Assembly (NCBI GenBank): GCA_035637315.1
Contig: DASPXK010000322.1
Coordinates: 1 to 7,982, forward strand
DNA length: 7,982 nt
Direction of reading: 5' to 3'
DNA from: DASPXK01 sp035637315
GTDB lineage: Bacteria; Chloroflexota; UBA6077; JACCZL01
Shown: positions 1-5,952 of the stretch, piece by piece
Numbering within the stretch: the stretch's first letter is position 1
How the letters are laid out: every line of letters begins with the position of its first letter
Translations under genes and position numbers: made by a program
The notes under the pieces: generated by a model
Databases searched by the model: none
Told to the model about the DNA's origin: nothing
The model's input: only the letters and a program-made list of their open reading frames with translations

Positions 1-2
1 TG

Positions 3-1151
3 CTGGTCGCCGTCGACGGAGCGCTGATCCTGTCCGAGCACACGATCATGACCGAGGGCCTGTTCGGGACACTCCTGTTGGGGTCCCTGGCGGCAGTGGC
101 GTGGGGGCGATCACGTCCTGGGAGCGCGTGGCTGTGGTATCTGCTCGGCGGGATCCTGCTCGGCCTGGCGACGCTCACTCGCCCGGTCGCCCAGATCCTC
201 GTACTGGTCATCCCGTTTGGTCTGCTAGTCGTCGAACGTCGCTGGCAACCGGCGCTGCGGGCGTCGCTCGTGGTTTGGCTGGGCTTCACGTTGCCGGTCG
301 GGCCATGGATGCTCCGAAACCTGACCGAACATGGCAGCCTGACCGCGTCCGGCGGATTGGGTCGAAGCCTCGTGGCCAGGACGGTCAAGTATGACACCGG
401 CTACTTGGAGGCGGACATCCAGCCGGCGGGCCCAGATGATCTGAAAGGGCAGGTCCGGCAGTTCATCCGCGGCAAGCGAAACACCATTCGAAACAGCCGC
501 TCAGTGCGGTCCACGCAGGCGGGAATGATGAAGGAGCTGGGGCTGACCCAGGCCCAGAGCGACAGCCTCATGCGCCAGGTGGCGATCGAGGCGATCGCCG
601 AACGCCCGCTCTACTACCTGTCCGGCACGCTGCGGATGGCCACCCAGATACTGGCCGGGAAGGAGAAGGAGGACTCGTTGGCGACCCGTTGGAGCCAGCG
701 GACTGACAAGGACTGGGTCGAGCAGTGGGAGGCTCGGATCGACCATCTGGTAGCTCCGGCCAGCCCTGCCGAGCAGCGTGAATTCGGGCGCGCGGAGGGG
801 CTGGTGAACATCTACCAACCGGTCACGTTCGGACCGATCTTGCCTGCCCTGGCGCTGCTCGGACTCGGGGCCGCGGCAGCGCTGGCCGCCCACCGGTCGG
901 CAGTGCTGGCCGGCCTGACGGCCGTGGCGCTGGTCCTGACTTCCGCTGCGCTCGACGGCCCAGTCCCCCGCTATCGCTATCCGGTCGACCCCTTAATTGC
1001 GCTGCTGGCTACCGGTGGCGTGGTCGTAGTCGCGGGTCAGGTGGCCGCACTAATGCGACGCCGAGCGGAAGTCGGCCGCGCTGGCTCGTCAGCAGCCCGC
1101 GCTCCCCGCCTGGCTAGACGGCGGGGGACAAGCCCCCGCCCGACGACATGA
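3..1151 (+). CDS. GT-C (PMT/ArnT-like) membrane glycosyltransferase, 5' partial
   Basis: This is the C-terminal 382 residues of a polytopic glycosyltransferase. The open frame runs to the left edge, and its first codons (LVAVDGALILSEHT) align with internal residues from about 127 of the third paralog in this window. The methionine at 48 is therefore internal, and about 125 residues, including the catalytic first loop, lie outside. Visible family features are the SEHTIMTE loop (33-56), an LTRPVAQ helix end, an L-V-A-R-T motif followed by YDTG, a charged extracytoplasmic stretch with LGLTQAQSDSLMRQ, a YQP motif, and RYRYPVDP (969-992) before the last helix. The family transfers a sugar from a polyprenyl-phosphate donor to an acceptor outside the membrane; donor and acceptor are unknown here. 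The Arg-rich cytosolic tail is partly encoded by a GC hairpin (1120-1140). The stop overlaps the next ATG (ATGA), so the genes are probably translationally coupled. Confidence 0.88.
   Translation: MVAVDGALILSEHTIMTEGLFGTLLLGSLAAVAWGRSRPGSAWLWYLLGGILLGLATLTRPVAQILVLVIPFGLLVVERRWQPALRASLVVWLGFTLPVGPWMLRNLTEHGSLTASGGLGRSLVARTVKYDTGYLEADIQPAGPDDLKGQVRQFIRGKRNTIRNSRSVRSTQAGMMKELGLTQAQSDSLMRQVAIEAIAERPLYYLSGTLRMATQILAGKEKEDSLATRWSQRTDKDWVEQWEARIDHLVAPASPAEQREFGRAEGLVNIYQPVTFGPILPALALLGLGAAAALAAHRSAVLAGLTAVALVLTSAALDGPVPRYRYPVDPLIALLATGGVVVVAGQVAALMRRRAEVGRAGSSAARAPRLARRRGTSPRPTT
1120..1140. repeat. 8-bp perfect GC hairpin at the gene 1 / gene 2 junction
   Basis: GGCGGGGG (1120-1127) pairs perfectly with CCCCCGCC (1133-1140) across a 5-nt loop (ACAAG). 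It lies inside the last codons of the first gene and ends 7 nt before the ATG of the second. No T-run follows, so it does not look like an intrinsic terminator. It could mask initiation of the second gene until ribosomes finishing the first gene melt it. It could also be a copy of an interspersed GC palindrome. Both readings are inference. Confidence 0.6.
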
Positions 1152-2659
1152 CGGGCGACACGGCCCTGACGTCCAACTGGCAGGCGTGCCTGCGCCGCTC
1201 GTGGTCCTTCCTCCGCGCCCACCCAGACGCCTGCGCGCTTCTAGCAGTGTGCCTGGTTGCGCTCAGCTTTCGGCTCTCGTTCAGCCTGCGCGTGGCGCCG
1301 TTCGTTTCCAAGGACAGCCAGTCGTATTTCCTGCCGGCCTGGGACCTGGTCCATGGGGGCGACTTCCAGCTCGGCCTTCGACGCACGCCCGGCTATCCGG
1401 CTTTCCTGGCGCTCTGCCTGATGCTGTTTGGCGAGGACCTGCGCGGGATCACCCTCGCGCAGCACCTGCTCGGGGCCGGGACGGCGGCCCTCACCTGCCT
1501 GCTCGGACGACTCACGTTCGGCCGACTGTCGGGCATTGTCGGTGGTCTGCTGGTTGGGCTGTCGGCGCCTCTACTGACGTATGAGCACTACCTGCTAACG
1601 GAGGCGGTCTTCGGTTTCGTCCTGACGGCCGCGCTGGTGACGCTGGCGGCGGCATGGCACCGATCATCGGCTCGACTGTGGCTGCTCGGCGGTCTGCTCG
1701 TCGGCCTGGCTTCACTGGTCCGCCCGATCGGGCAGCTGCTGCTTCCACTCGGCCTGCTGGCGGCTGCCCTGGTGGGCCCTCGGCAGCCGCGGCCCGCCCT
1801 GGCCAGGGCAGGCCTGGTGCTGGCCGGCTTCGCGATCCTGGTTGTGCCATGGACGATCCGGAATCAGCTCGCCTACCACCTGGCAACCGCGAGCACGTTC
1901 GGGCGCACGCTGATCGCACGAACCGCGTACTACGATCACGGTTTCGTCTTCTACGACGCCGAGCGGCCTCCTGAGGATGCCGACCCGCGCCGCGCCCCCG
2001 CGCGCCGGATCGTCCAGCAGGGCGCCGACCGGCGCGAGTCGGACGGCGGCATCGCTCAACGCCTTCGCCAGGAGCTAGATCTCGATCCGGTCGAGGTGAA
2101 CGCCATCATGCGCGATGTGGCGATCGACGCGATCATCCGCCAGCCGGTCCACTTTGTGGAGGGAACGCTGCGCTTCGCGCTCCGCATCTTCAACGGTGTG
2201 GAGATCAGGATCCGCGATCACGACAACGAGCGCCGAGACGTTGTCTGGGAGGACCGCGTGCGGATGCTCTTGGTGGGCGGTCCGCAATCGGAAGACGACT
2301 TCCGCGCCGCCTCGCGTCTCCTGAACTGGTACCAGCCGGCCCGCTACGCGCCACTTCAGTTGGTCCTGTTCTCCGTTGGGCTCGTCGCGGCCGTCTTGGT
2401 GCCCGCCTGGCGTGCCGGCGTGCTGGTGGGGTTGGCCGTGGTCGGGCTGATCGTGGTTAGCGCGGCGCTCGATGGCCCTCAGGAGCGGTACCGATATCCG
2501 GCGGACCCGGCGATCGGGGTGCTGGCGGCGGGGGGCGTGGTAGCGCTTGGAAGACTGGGCGGATGGGGATGGGCGAGGTACGGCAAACTGCCGACCTCCG
2601 CAACCGCCCTCACCCCCCAACCCCCTCTCCCTCGCGAGGGAGAGGGGGTTGGGGGGTGA
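1148..2659 (+). CDS. GT-C (PMT/ArnT-like) membrane glycosyltransferase, complete
   Basis: A 503-residue polytopic protein resembling the PMT_2 / GT39-GT83 group, which uses polyprenyl-phosphate sugars outside the cytoplasmic membrane. A basic cytosolic N-terminus precedes TM1 (about 29-46). The first outer loop has D56 in KDSQSY, the probable counterpart of the catalytic acidic residue of PMT/ArnT, followed by RRTPGYPAF (78-86). Further on are YEHYLLTE (145-152), LVRPIGQ (190-196), several Leu/Ala/Val helices, and IARTAYYDHG (256-265). A soluble charged region spans about 266-395 and contains YQP (395-397). Two last helices follow, with RYRYPADP at 447-454. The ATG overlaps the previous stop as ATGA; no Shine-Dalgarno is evident, which fits translational coupling. 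Residues 488-503 (LTPQPPLPREGEGVGG) and the stop codon are encoded by an interspersed-type palindrome, so the natural end was probably near residue 475. The sugar and acceptor cannot be named. Confidence 0.9.
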   Translation: MTGDTALTSNWQACLRRSWSFLRAHPDACALLAVCLVALSFRLSFSLRVAPFVSKDSQSYFLPAWDLVHGGDFQLGLRRTPGYPAFLALCLMLFGEDLRGITLAQHLLGAGTAALTCLLGRLTFGRLSGIVGGLLVGLSAPLLTYEHYLLTEAVFGFVLTAALVTLAAAWHRSSARLWLLGGLLVGLASLVRPIGQLLLPLGLLAAALVGPRQPRPALARAGLVLAGFAILVVPWTIRNQLAYHLATASTFGRTLIARTAYYDHGFVFYDAERPPEDADPRRAPARRIVQQGADRRESDGGIAQRLRQELDLDPVEVNAIMRDVAIDAIIRQPVHFVEGTLRFALRIFNGVEIRIRDHDNERRDVVWEDRVRMLLVGGPQSEDDFRAASRLLNWYQPARYAPLQLVLFSVGLVAAVLVPAWRAGVLVGLAVVGLIVVSAALDGPQERYRYPADPAIGVLAAGGVVALGRLGGWGWARYGKLPTSATALTPQPPLPREGEGVGG

Positions 2660-2665
2660 AGGCGG
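2604..2665. repeat. Long palindromic element spanning the stop codon of the second GT-C gene
   Basis: The core 2610-2659 is a perfect 50-bp palindrome with 25-nt arms, centred between 2634 and 2635 on TCGCGA. After one mismatch (2609/2660) five more pairs extend it to 2604-2665. The arms are pyrimidine-rich on one side and purine-rich on the other (CCCCCCAACCCCCTCTCCCT and its complement). From general knowledge, near-identical palindromes recur in intergenic regions and gene ends of many GC-rich bacteria, and their translations (PQPPLPREGEG, PPNPLSLARERG) recur as spurious protein tails. It supplies the last 16 codons and TGA of the second gene and the spacer before the third. As RNA it would form a very stable hairpin within the transcript and could attenuate transcription or protect the upstream message. 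There is no T-run after it. Confidence 0.88.
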
Positions 2666-2687
2666 GTACAGCGCGGCACGCCCAGCG

Positions 2688-4220
2688 ATGATCAGGCGCA
2701 CACTGAGCAGTCCGCCGATTCTCTGGCTCAAGCGGCACCCGGACGTGCTCGGAGCCGTGCTGGTGGGGCTGGTGGCGGCGACTCTACGGGCGGCGTTTCT
2801 GTTGCGGGCGCCCATCTTCGTGACTGGCGACAGCGAAAGCTATCTTGGTCCGGCGGTCGACCTGGCGCGCGGCCTCGGGCTGGACCTGTCGCTCAAGCGG
2901 ACGCCAGGCTATCCTGGCTTCGTAGCGCTCGTCATGAGCGTGCTGGGCCAGGATCTGCGTTCGCTGTTGTTTGCCCAGCACGGCCTGGGCGTGCTGACGG
3001 CGATCCTGACGTTCGGGCTCGGACGGTGGACGTTCGGCTGGCCGGTCGGCCTGACCGCCGGGCTCCTGACCGGGATCAACGGCGCGCTGGTGCTCTCCGA
3101 GCACACCATCTTGACCGAGGCCCTGTTCGTGCCGCTGGTTGTGGCCGCGCTCACGGCGCTGGTCTCCGCGCTTCGTACTGGCAGCGTCCCGCTGTACGCG
3201 TTGGCCGGTCTACTGCTTGGGGCGGCTGCGCTGACCCGGCCTGTCGCCCAGGCATTGGTCCCGCTGGTCCCACTTGCGGTCGTGCTCGTCGAGCGGAGAC
3301 TGCGGCCGAGCCTGGGGTACTCGGCGGTGGCGATTGGGGCGTTTGGGCTATCGGTCTTGCCTTGGGTTCTGTGGTCGGTGAGCGAGCACGACAGCGCGAC
3401 CGTCGGCAGCCTGGGCCAAACGCTGGTTGGGCGCACGGCTCGCCATGACCGGGGAGCGTTCAGCTACTACGTGCCGGCCCTCGACGACGGCGACCCCGAC
3501 GTCCGACGTCTGTACGCGCGTCAAGTCCTCCAGGAGGCGGCCGAGCGGGGCTCGTCTGGCAAAGCGATCCACACGCGCCTACGGCGGGAGCTTGGCCTGA
3601 GCGCTGCTGAGACGGACCGTTTGATGCGCGACCTGGCGATCGAGGCGATCCTGCGGCGTCCCGGCTACTACGTCCAGGGCACGCTGCAGCGCTTCGTGCG
3701 CCTCTCGCTCGGGTCGGTCGAGCGGTTTGGCGCCTACCGCAACGCGGCCGACGTCGCCCGCCAGCGCTGGGAGGACGACGAGTCGCGCGACCTGCTGGTC
3801 CCAGCTAGCTCGGCCGAAGAGCGCGCGGCGCCGACGTCAGCGGCGCTCGTGAGCCTCTACCAGCCCAGCTACCTGGGTGCGGCGCTTCCCCTCCTCTCAG
3901 TGGTGGGCCTCGGACTCTCGCTGGCGCGTCCAGCCTGGCGACCAGCCGCCCTCGTCGGCCTGGCCGCGTTCACGCTCTTGTTCATCAGCGCCGCGCTCGT
4001 CGGCAACGTCTCGCGTTACCGCTTCCCGGTCGACCCGCTCTTCGCGGTGCTCGGGCTGGGCGCGGTCATGACGATCATTCAAGGTTCCGCATTCAACGTT
4101 CAACGTTTGCGTCTCGCTCGAGCCGGGATGCGCGACGCCCGAGAACTACCAGCGACCGGAGCGTTGAACGTTGAACGTGAAAGCGAAACGCCTAGGGTGG
4201 CCGGTTTCGGCGGACGTTGA
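2688..4220 (+). CDS. GT-C (PMT/ArnT-like) membrane glycosyltransferase, complete
   Basis: A 510-residue paralog of the flanking membrane glycosyltransferases. The ATG at 2688 is chosen because homology with the paralogs starts just after it. The frame is open back to an ATG at 2547, but that extension only reads the second gene and the palindrome in another frame. TM1 is at about 19-38. The candidate catalytic D48 lies in TGDSESYLGPA, followed by KRTPGYPGF (70-78). Other features are LSEHTILTE (136-144), LTRPVAQ (182-188), VGRTARHDRG (247-256), a charged region at about 257-388, YQP (391-393) and RYRFPVDP (443-450). It is closest to the first paralog in the SEHT(I)xTE loop, where 41 of 48 bases match. 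The tail after about residue 465 is not family-like: it is encoded by an inverted-repeat element (NVQR at 470-473, NVER at 494-497). The 3' end overlaps the convergent GT2 gene by 29 bp. No clear Shine-Dalgarno is seen; expression is probably as part of the three-gene run. Confidence 0.9.
   Translation: MIRRTLSSPPILWLKRHPDVLGAVLVGLVAATLRAAFLLRAPIFVTGDSESYLGPAVDLARGLGLDLSLKRTPGYPGFVALVMSVLGQDLRSLLFAQHGLGVLTAILTFGLGRWTFGWPVGLTAGLLTGINGALVLSEHTILTEALFVPLVVAALTALVSALRTGSVPLYALAGLLLGAAALTRPVAQALVPLVPLAVVLVERRLRPSLGYSAVAIGAFGLSVLPWVLWSVSEHDSATVGSLGQTLVGRTARHDRGAFSYYVPALDDGDPDVRRLYARQVLQEAAERGSSGKAIHTRLRRELGLSAAETDRLMRDLAIEAILRRPGYYVQGTLQRFVRLSLGSVERFGAYRNAADVARQRWEDDESRDLLVPASSAEERAAPTSAALVSLYQPSYLGAALPLLSVVGLGLSLARPAWRPAALVGLAAFTLLFISAALVGNVSRYRFPVDPLFAVLGLGAVMTIIQGSAFNVQRLRLARAGMRDARELPATGALNVERESETPRVAGFGGR
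4092..4175. repeat. Inverted repeat of a doubled TTCAACG 7-mer inside the 3' end of the third GT-C gene
   Basis: TTCAACGTTCAACG (4092-4105) is the exact reverse complement of CGTTGAACGTTGAA (4162-4175), with 56 nt between them. Each arm is two tandem copies of the 7-mer TTCAACG or its complement. The reading frame passes through both arms and gives NVQR and NVER, so the last 40 or so residues look added by the element. From memory, NVQR/NVER-type strings are common spurious tails in environmental GC-rich genomes, which suggests an interspersed family. It lies between two convergent genes and could fold in either transcript, but no T-run supports a terminator. Confidence 0.72.
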
Positions 4221-5124
4221 CGACGTCGGCCAGCATGCCGATCATCGCCGCCTGGATGGCGAGCATCACCAGCAGCATCACGGTGTTGTCGAAAAGCTTG
4301 CCAAAGCCGTACCAGCCGACGATCAGAACCAGCACGGCGAACAGGAGGAACAGCCCGCCCAGCGGCAGGTAGATCTTGAGCGGGCGAAAGGTGAGGGTGA
4401 GCCGCAGCACCAGCAGGAAGAAGTTGAGTGTGTCCTGAATCGGCCGAATTTTGGAACGGCCGGTCCGCTGGTAGTAGTCGATCGGGACGTATTCGACGAG
4501 GTAGCCGCTGTTGAGCGCGGCCAGGGTTATCGTTGTGGTGAACGAGAAGCCGGACGGCAGCAGATCGAAGAACTCGATCGCCAGGGCGCGTCTGAATAGC
4601 CGCAGCCCGGAGTTCAAGTCGGGGATCCTGATCCCGGTCAAATAGCTCGCCAGCCTGGTGAGGAGCCATTTGGCCGGGCGGCGGAGCAGCGGGATCGCGG
4701 CCCCCGAGCCGGTCCTCGCACCGACGACCATCTCGGCCTCGTCGAGCAGACTGGCCAGGCGCGGGATCTCTTGAGCCGGATAGCTCCCATCGGCGTCGAT
4801 GATCGCGATCCGTTCGAAGCTAGCATGCCGGATCCCGGTCTTGAGCGCCTCGCCGTAGCCACGATTATGTCGGTGACGGACGACACGAACCTCACTCTCA
4901 CGCGCGGCTTCGGCAGTCCGGTCCACCGACCCGTCGTCAACGACGAGGATCTCATATTCCTGGCCGGCCGCCTCCATCGAGCCACGCACCTGCTCGACAA
5001 CGGGGCCGATGCCACGCTCCTCGTTGAAGGCCGGGATGATGATCGAGAGACCCGTGCTGGTGGCGTCTGCGCGGCCGGGCCGCGCGAGCAGGGCAGCGCG
5101 CGGGCTCTGCTCGAGGATAGACAT
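4192..5124 (-). CDS. GT2 polyprenyl-phosphate sugar synthase (DPM1/GtrB-like) with two C-terminal TM helices
   Basis: A 310-residue family 2 glycosyltransferase that probably transfers a sugar from a nucleotide sugar to polyprenyl phosphate at the cytosolic face. GT-A motifs appear in order: IIIPAFNEE (28-36), ILVVDDGSVDRT (59-70), HNRGYGEALKTGI (86-98), IIDADGSYP (108-116) with the metal-binding DxD-like D110/D112, VVGARTGSG (133-141), DLNSGLRLF (169-177), and the YYQRTGRSKI motif (217-226) typical of dolichyl-phosphate-mannose synthase relatives. Two helices follow (about 252-271 and 281-299), as in membrane-anchored GtrB-like members. ATG at 5124 is preferred over GTG at 5148: an AGGGGA site lies 12 nt upstream of the ATG, no ribosome site precedes the GTG, and the GT-A fold starts near residue 26. 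It is convergent with the third GT-C gene and divergent from the antitoxin gene. It may supply the lipid-linked donor for the neighbouring GT-C enzymes; which sugar cannot be read. Confidence 0.9.
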   Translation of the reverse strand: MSILEQSPRAALLARPGRADATSTGLSIIIPAFNEERGIGPVVEQVRGSMEAAGQEYEILVVDDGSVDRTAEAARESEVRVVRHRHNRGYGEALKTGIRHASFERIAIIDADGSYPAQEIPRLASLLDEAEMVVGARTGSGAAIPLLRRPAKWLLTRLASYLTGIRIPDLNSGLRLFRRALAIEFFDLLPSGFSFTTTITLAALNSGYLVEYVPIDYYQRTGRSKIRPIQDTLNFFLLVLRLTLTFRPLKIYLPLGGLFLLFAVLVLIVGWYGFGKLFDNTVMLLVMLAIQAAMIGMLADVVNVRRNRPP

Positions 5125-5197
5125 GGCCGGGATTCGTCCCCTGCCCACCCACGGCGGGCCGCGCTATGGTACCACACGCCGGCAGCCTGAGTCGGAT

Positions 5198-5231
5198 GGT
5201 GGTCTATAATGTGGACACATCTGTAGCCACC
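5198..5231. promoter_or_regulatory. Candidate autoregulatory operator dyad upstream of the Phd/PIN module
   Basis: Two pairs of inverted arms share exactly the same axis (between 5214 and 5215). The inner arms are ATGTG (5209-5213) and CACAT (5216-5220) around GA. The outer arms are GGTGG (5198-5202) and CCACC (5227-5231). The inner arm begins within the last two bases of the -10 box, and the whole dyad covers the expected transcription start. Phd/YefM antitoxins are known to repress their own operons by binding short dyads at the promoter; the TGTG..CACA core resembles the TGTACA/GTGTACAC operators of that family. Function here is inferred. Confidence 0.5.
5205..5210 (+). promoter_or_regulatory. 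Perfect TATAAT -10 box for the Phd/PIN operon
   Basis: TATAAT matches the sigma-70 -10 consensus exactly and stands out in this GC-rich background. It is 32 bp before the antitoxin ATG, predicting a leader of about 25 nt. No TTGACA-like -35 is visible at 16-18 bp upstream and there is no extended -10 TGn. The promoter may therefore be weak, or helped by another factor. Confidence 0.6.
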
Positions 5232-5236
5232 TTGGG

Positions 5237-5241
5237 GGAGG
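5237..5241 (+). promoter_or_regulatory. GGAGG ribosome-binding site unusually close to the antitoxin start
   Basis: GGAGG, within a longer GGGGGAGG run (5234-5241), ends only one base before the ATG at 5243. The usual gap is about 5-9 nt. The protein start is well supported because Phd-family proteins begin with this V-R-E-L segment, so the tight spacing may limit antitoxin translation, or the upstream part of the G-run may pair instead. Confidence 0.45.
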
Positions 5242-5242
5242 C

Positions 5243-5512
5243 ATGCGTTCCGTCGGCGTTCGGGAGCTGAAGCAGCATACCAGCCGGATCCTGCGGGAGG
5301 TGCGCGAGCAAGGAGAGATCGTCGAGATCACCTACCGCGGCCGGGTCATGGCCCGCTTGGTCCCTGAGCGGCAAGTCCTGTCGGCGACCGAGAGGGAGAA
5401 GTTGGTCGCTGTCTGGGCGGACATGGACCAACTGGCAGCCGAAATCGGTAAGCACTGGCCCACCGGCGTCTCGGCCGTCGAGGCGGTGCGCGAGCAACGG
5501 CGTGAGTTGTGA
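5243..5512 (+). CDS. Type II antitoxin, Phd/YefM family
   Basis: An 89-residue antitoxin of the Phd/YefM fold. Residues 1-42 carry the DNA-binding/dimer half: VGVRELKQHTSRILREV (4-20), then the family pattern IVEITYRGRVMARLVPE (26-42), equivalent to 'v.iT.rGr.vA.lvP'. Residues from about 47 to the end form a charged, probably flexible, helix that would wrap the toxin. It should neutralise the PIN protein encoded immediately downstream and, with it, repress the operon. The two genes overlap by 4 nt (GTGA), a classic antitoxin-first layout. A TATAAT box and a dyad lie upstream. Length is normal for the family. Confidence 0.9.
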   Translation: MRSVGVRELKQHTSRILREVREQGEIVEITYRGRVMARLVPERQVLSATEREKLVAVWADMDQLAAEIGKHWPTGVSAVEAVREQRREL

Positions 5513-5916
5513 TCGTCGTCGATGCGAGCGTCTGGGCAAGCCGTTTCATCCCGCAGGACCTCCATCACGTCGCCAGCCGGGAGTGGCTATTGCAATACAT
5601 GGCGGGTGGGAATCTGGTCATCGGGCCAGCGCTCTTGCCTGCCGAAGTGGCGGGTGCCATTGCTCGGCGCACGGGCGCTCCCGCCGACGGGCATCGGGCC
5701 GTAGCGCGTTTGCTCCAATTGTCCACTTTGCGGCTTCTTCCGATCGATCGTCTGCTCGCCGAGGCCGCGGCGCACCTGGCCGCTGACCTGACGCTGCGCG
5801 GGGCCGACGCAGTGTATGTCGCTACAGCGCATCGGCTCACGGTTCCGCTTGTCACCTGGGATCGGGAGCAGCGCGAACGAGGCGGGCGGCTCGTCACGAC
5901 TCGGAGGCCAGGTTGA
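5509..5916 (+). CDS. PIN-domain toxin (VapC-like ribonuclease)
   Basis: A 135-residue PIN-domain protein, probably a Mg2+-dependent ribonuclease toxin of the VapC type. All four expected acidic positions are present: D5 in MIVVDASVWA, E46 in LLPAEVAGAI, D100 in LRGADAVYVATA and D118 in LVTWDREQ. The start is GTG at 5509, overlapping the antitoxin TGA (GTGA); the PIN strand begins at residue 2, so no other start fits. There is no strong ribosome site, which suggests translational coupling to the antitoxin. Length is typical and no key residue is lost, so it should be active. The pairing with a Phd-type antitoxin is common for PIN toxins. The cellular RNA target cannot be predicted. Confidence 0.9.
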   Translation: MIVVDASVWASRFIPQDLHHVASREWLLQYMAGGNLVIGPALLPAEVAGAIARRTGAPADGHRAVARLLQLSTLRLLPIDRLLAEAAAHLAADLTLRGADAVYVATAHRLTVPLVTWDREQRERGGRLVTTRRPG

Positions 5917-5952
5917 CCCCTACTGAACAGCTTGGCTAAGGTCCCGCCCAGC

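Noticed and set aside
48..1151. First gene starting at the ATG at 48
   Set aside because: The frame stays open to position 3 and the codons before 48 match the internal GAL(V/I)LSEHT segment of the paralogs, so the true start is outside the window.
2610..2665. Palindrome as an intrinsic transcription terminator
   Set aside because: The stem is strong but no T-run follows on either strand, and the next operon gene begins 22 bp later, so I call it a repeat with possible attenuating effect only.
2547..2687. Upstream ATG giving a 47-residue extension of the third GT-C gene
   Set aside because: The extension only translates the end of the second gene and the palindrome in another frame; paralog similarity starts after the ATG at 2688.
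2075..2815. 246-codon open frame on the minus strand
   Set aside because: It lies wholly opposite real membrane-protein genes, has no family motif, and is a typical GC-rich antisense open frame.
4092..4175. Two TTCAACG doublets as a CRISPR or iteron array
   Set aside because: There is just one pair of inverted arms inside a coding frame, with no regularly spaced repeats or spacers.
4171..4599. 142-codon open frame on the plus strand over the GT2 gene
   Set aside because: The opposite strand encodes a GT2 with all its motifs; the plus-strand product is low-complexity Gln/Glu-rich with no recognisable domain.
5913..5941. TTGACC ... GCTAAG as a promoter for the fourth GT-C gene
   Set aside because: Only the -35-like half is reasonable; the -10 candidate is poor and transcription would start almost at the ATG.
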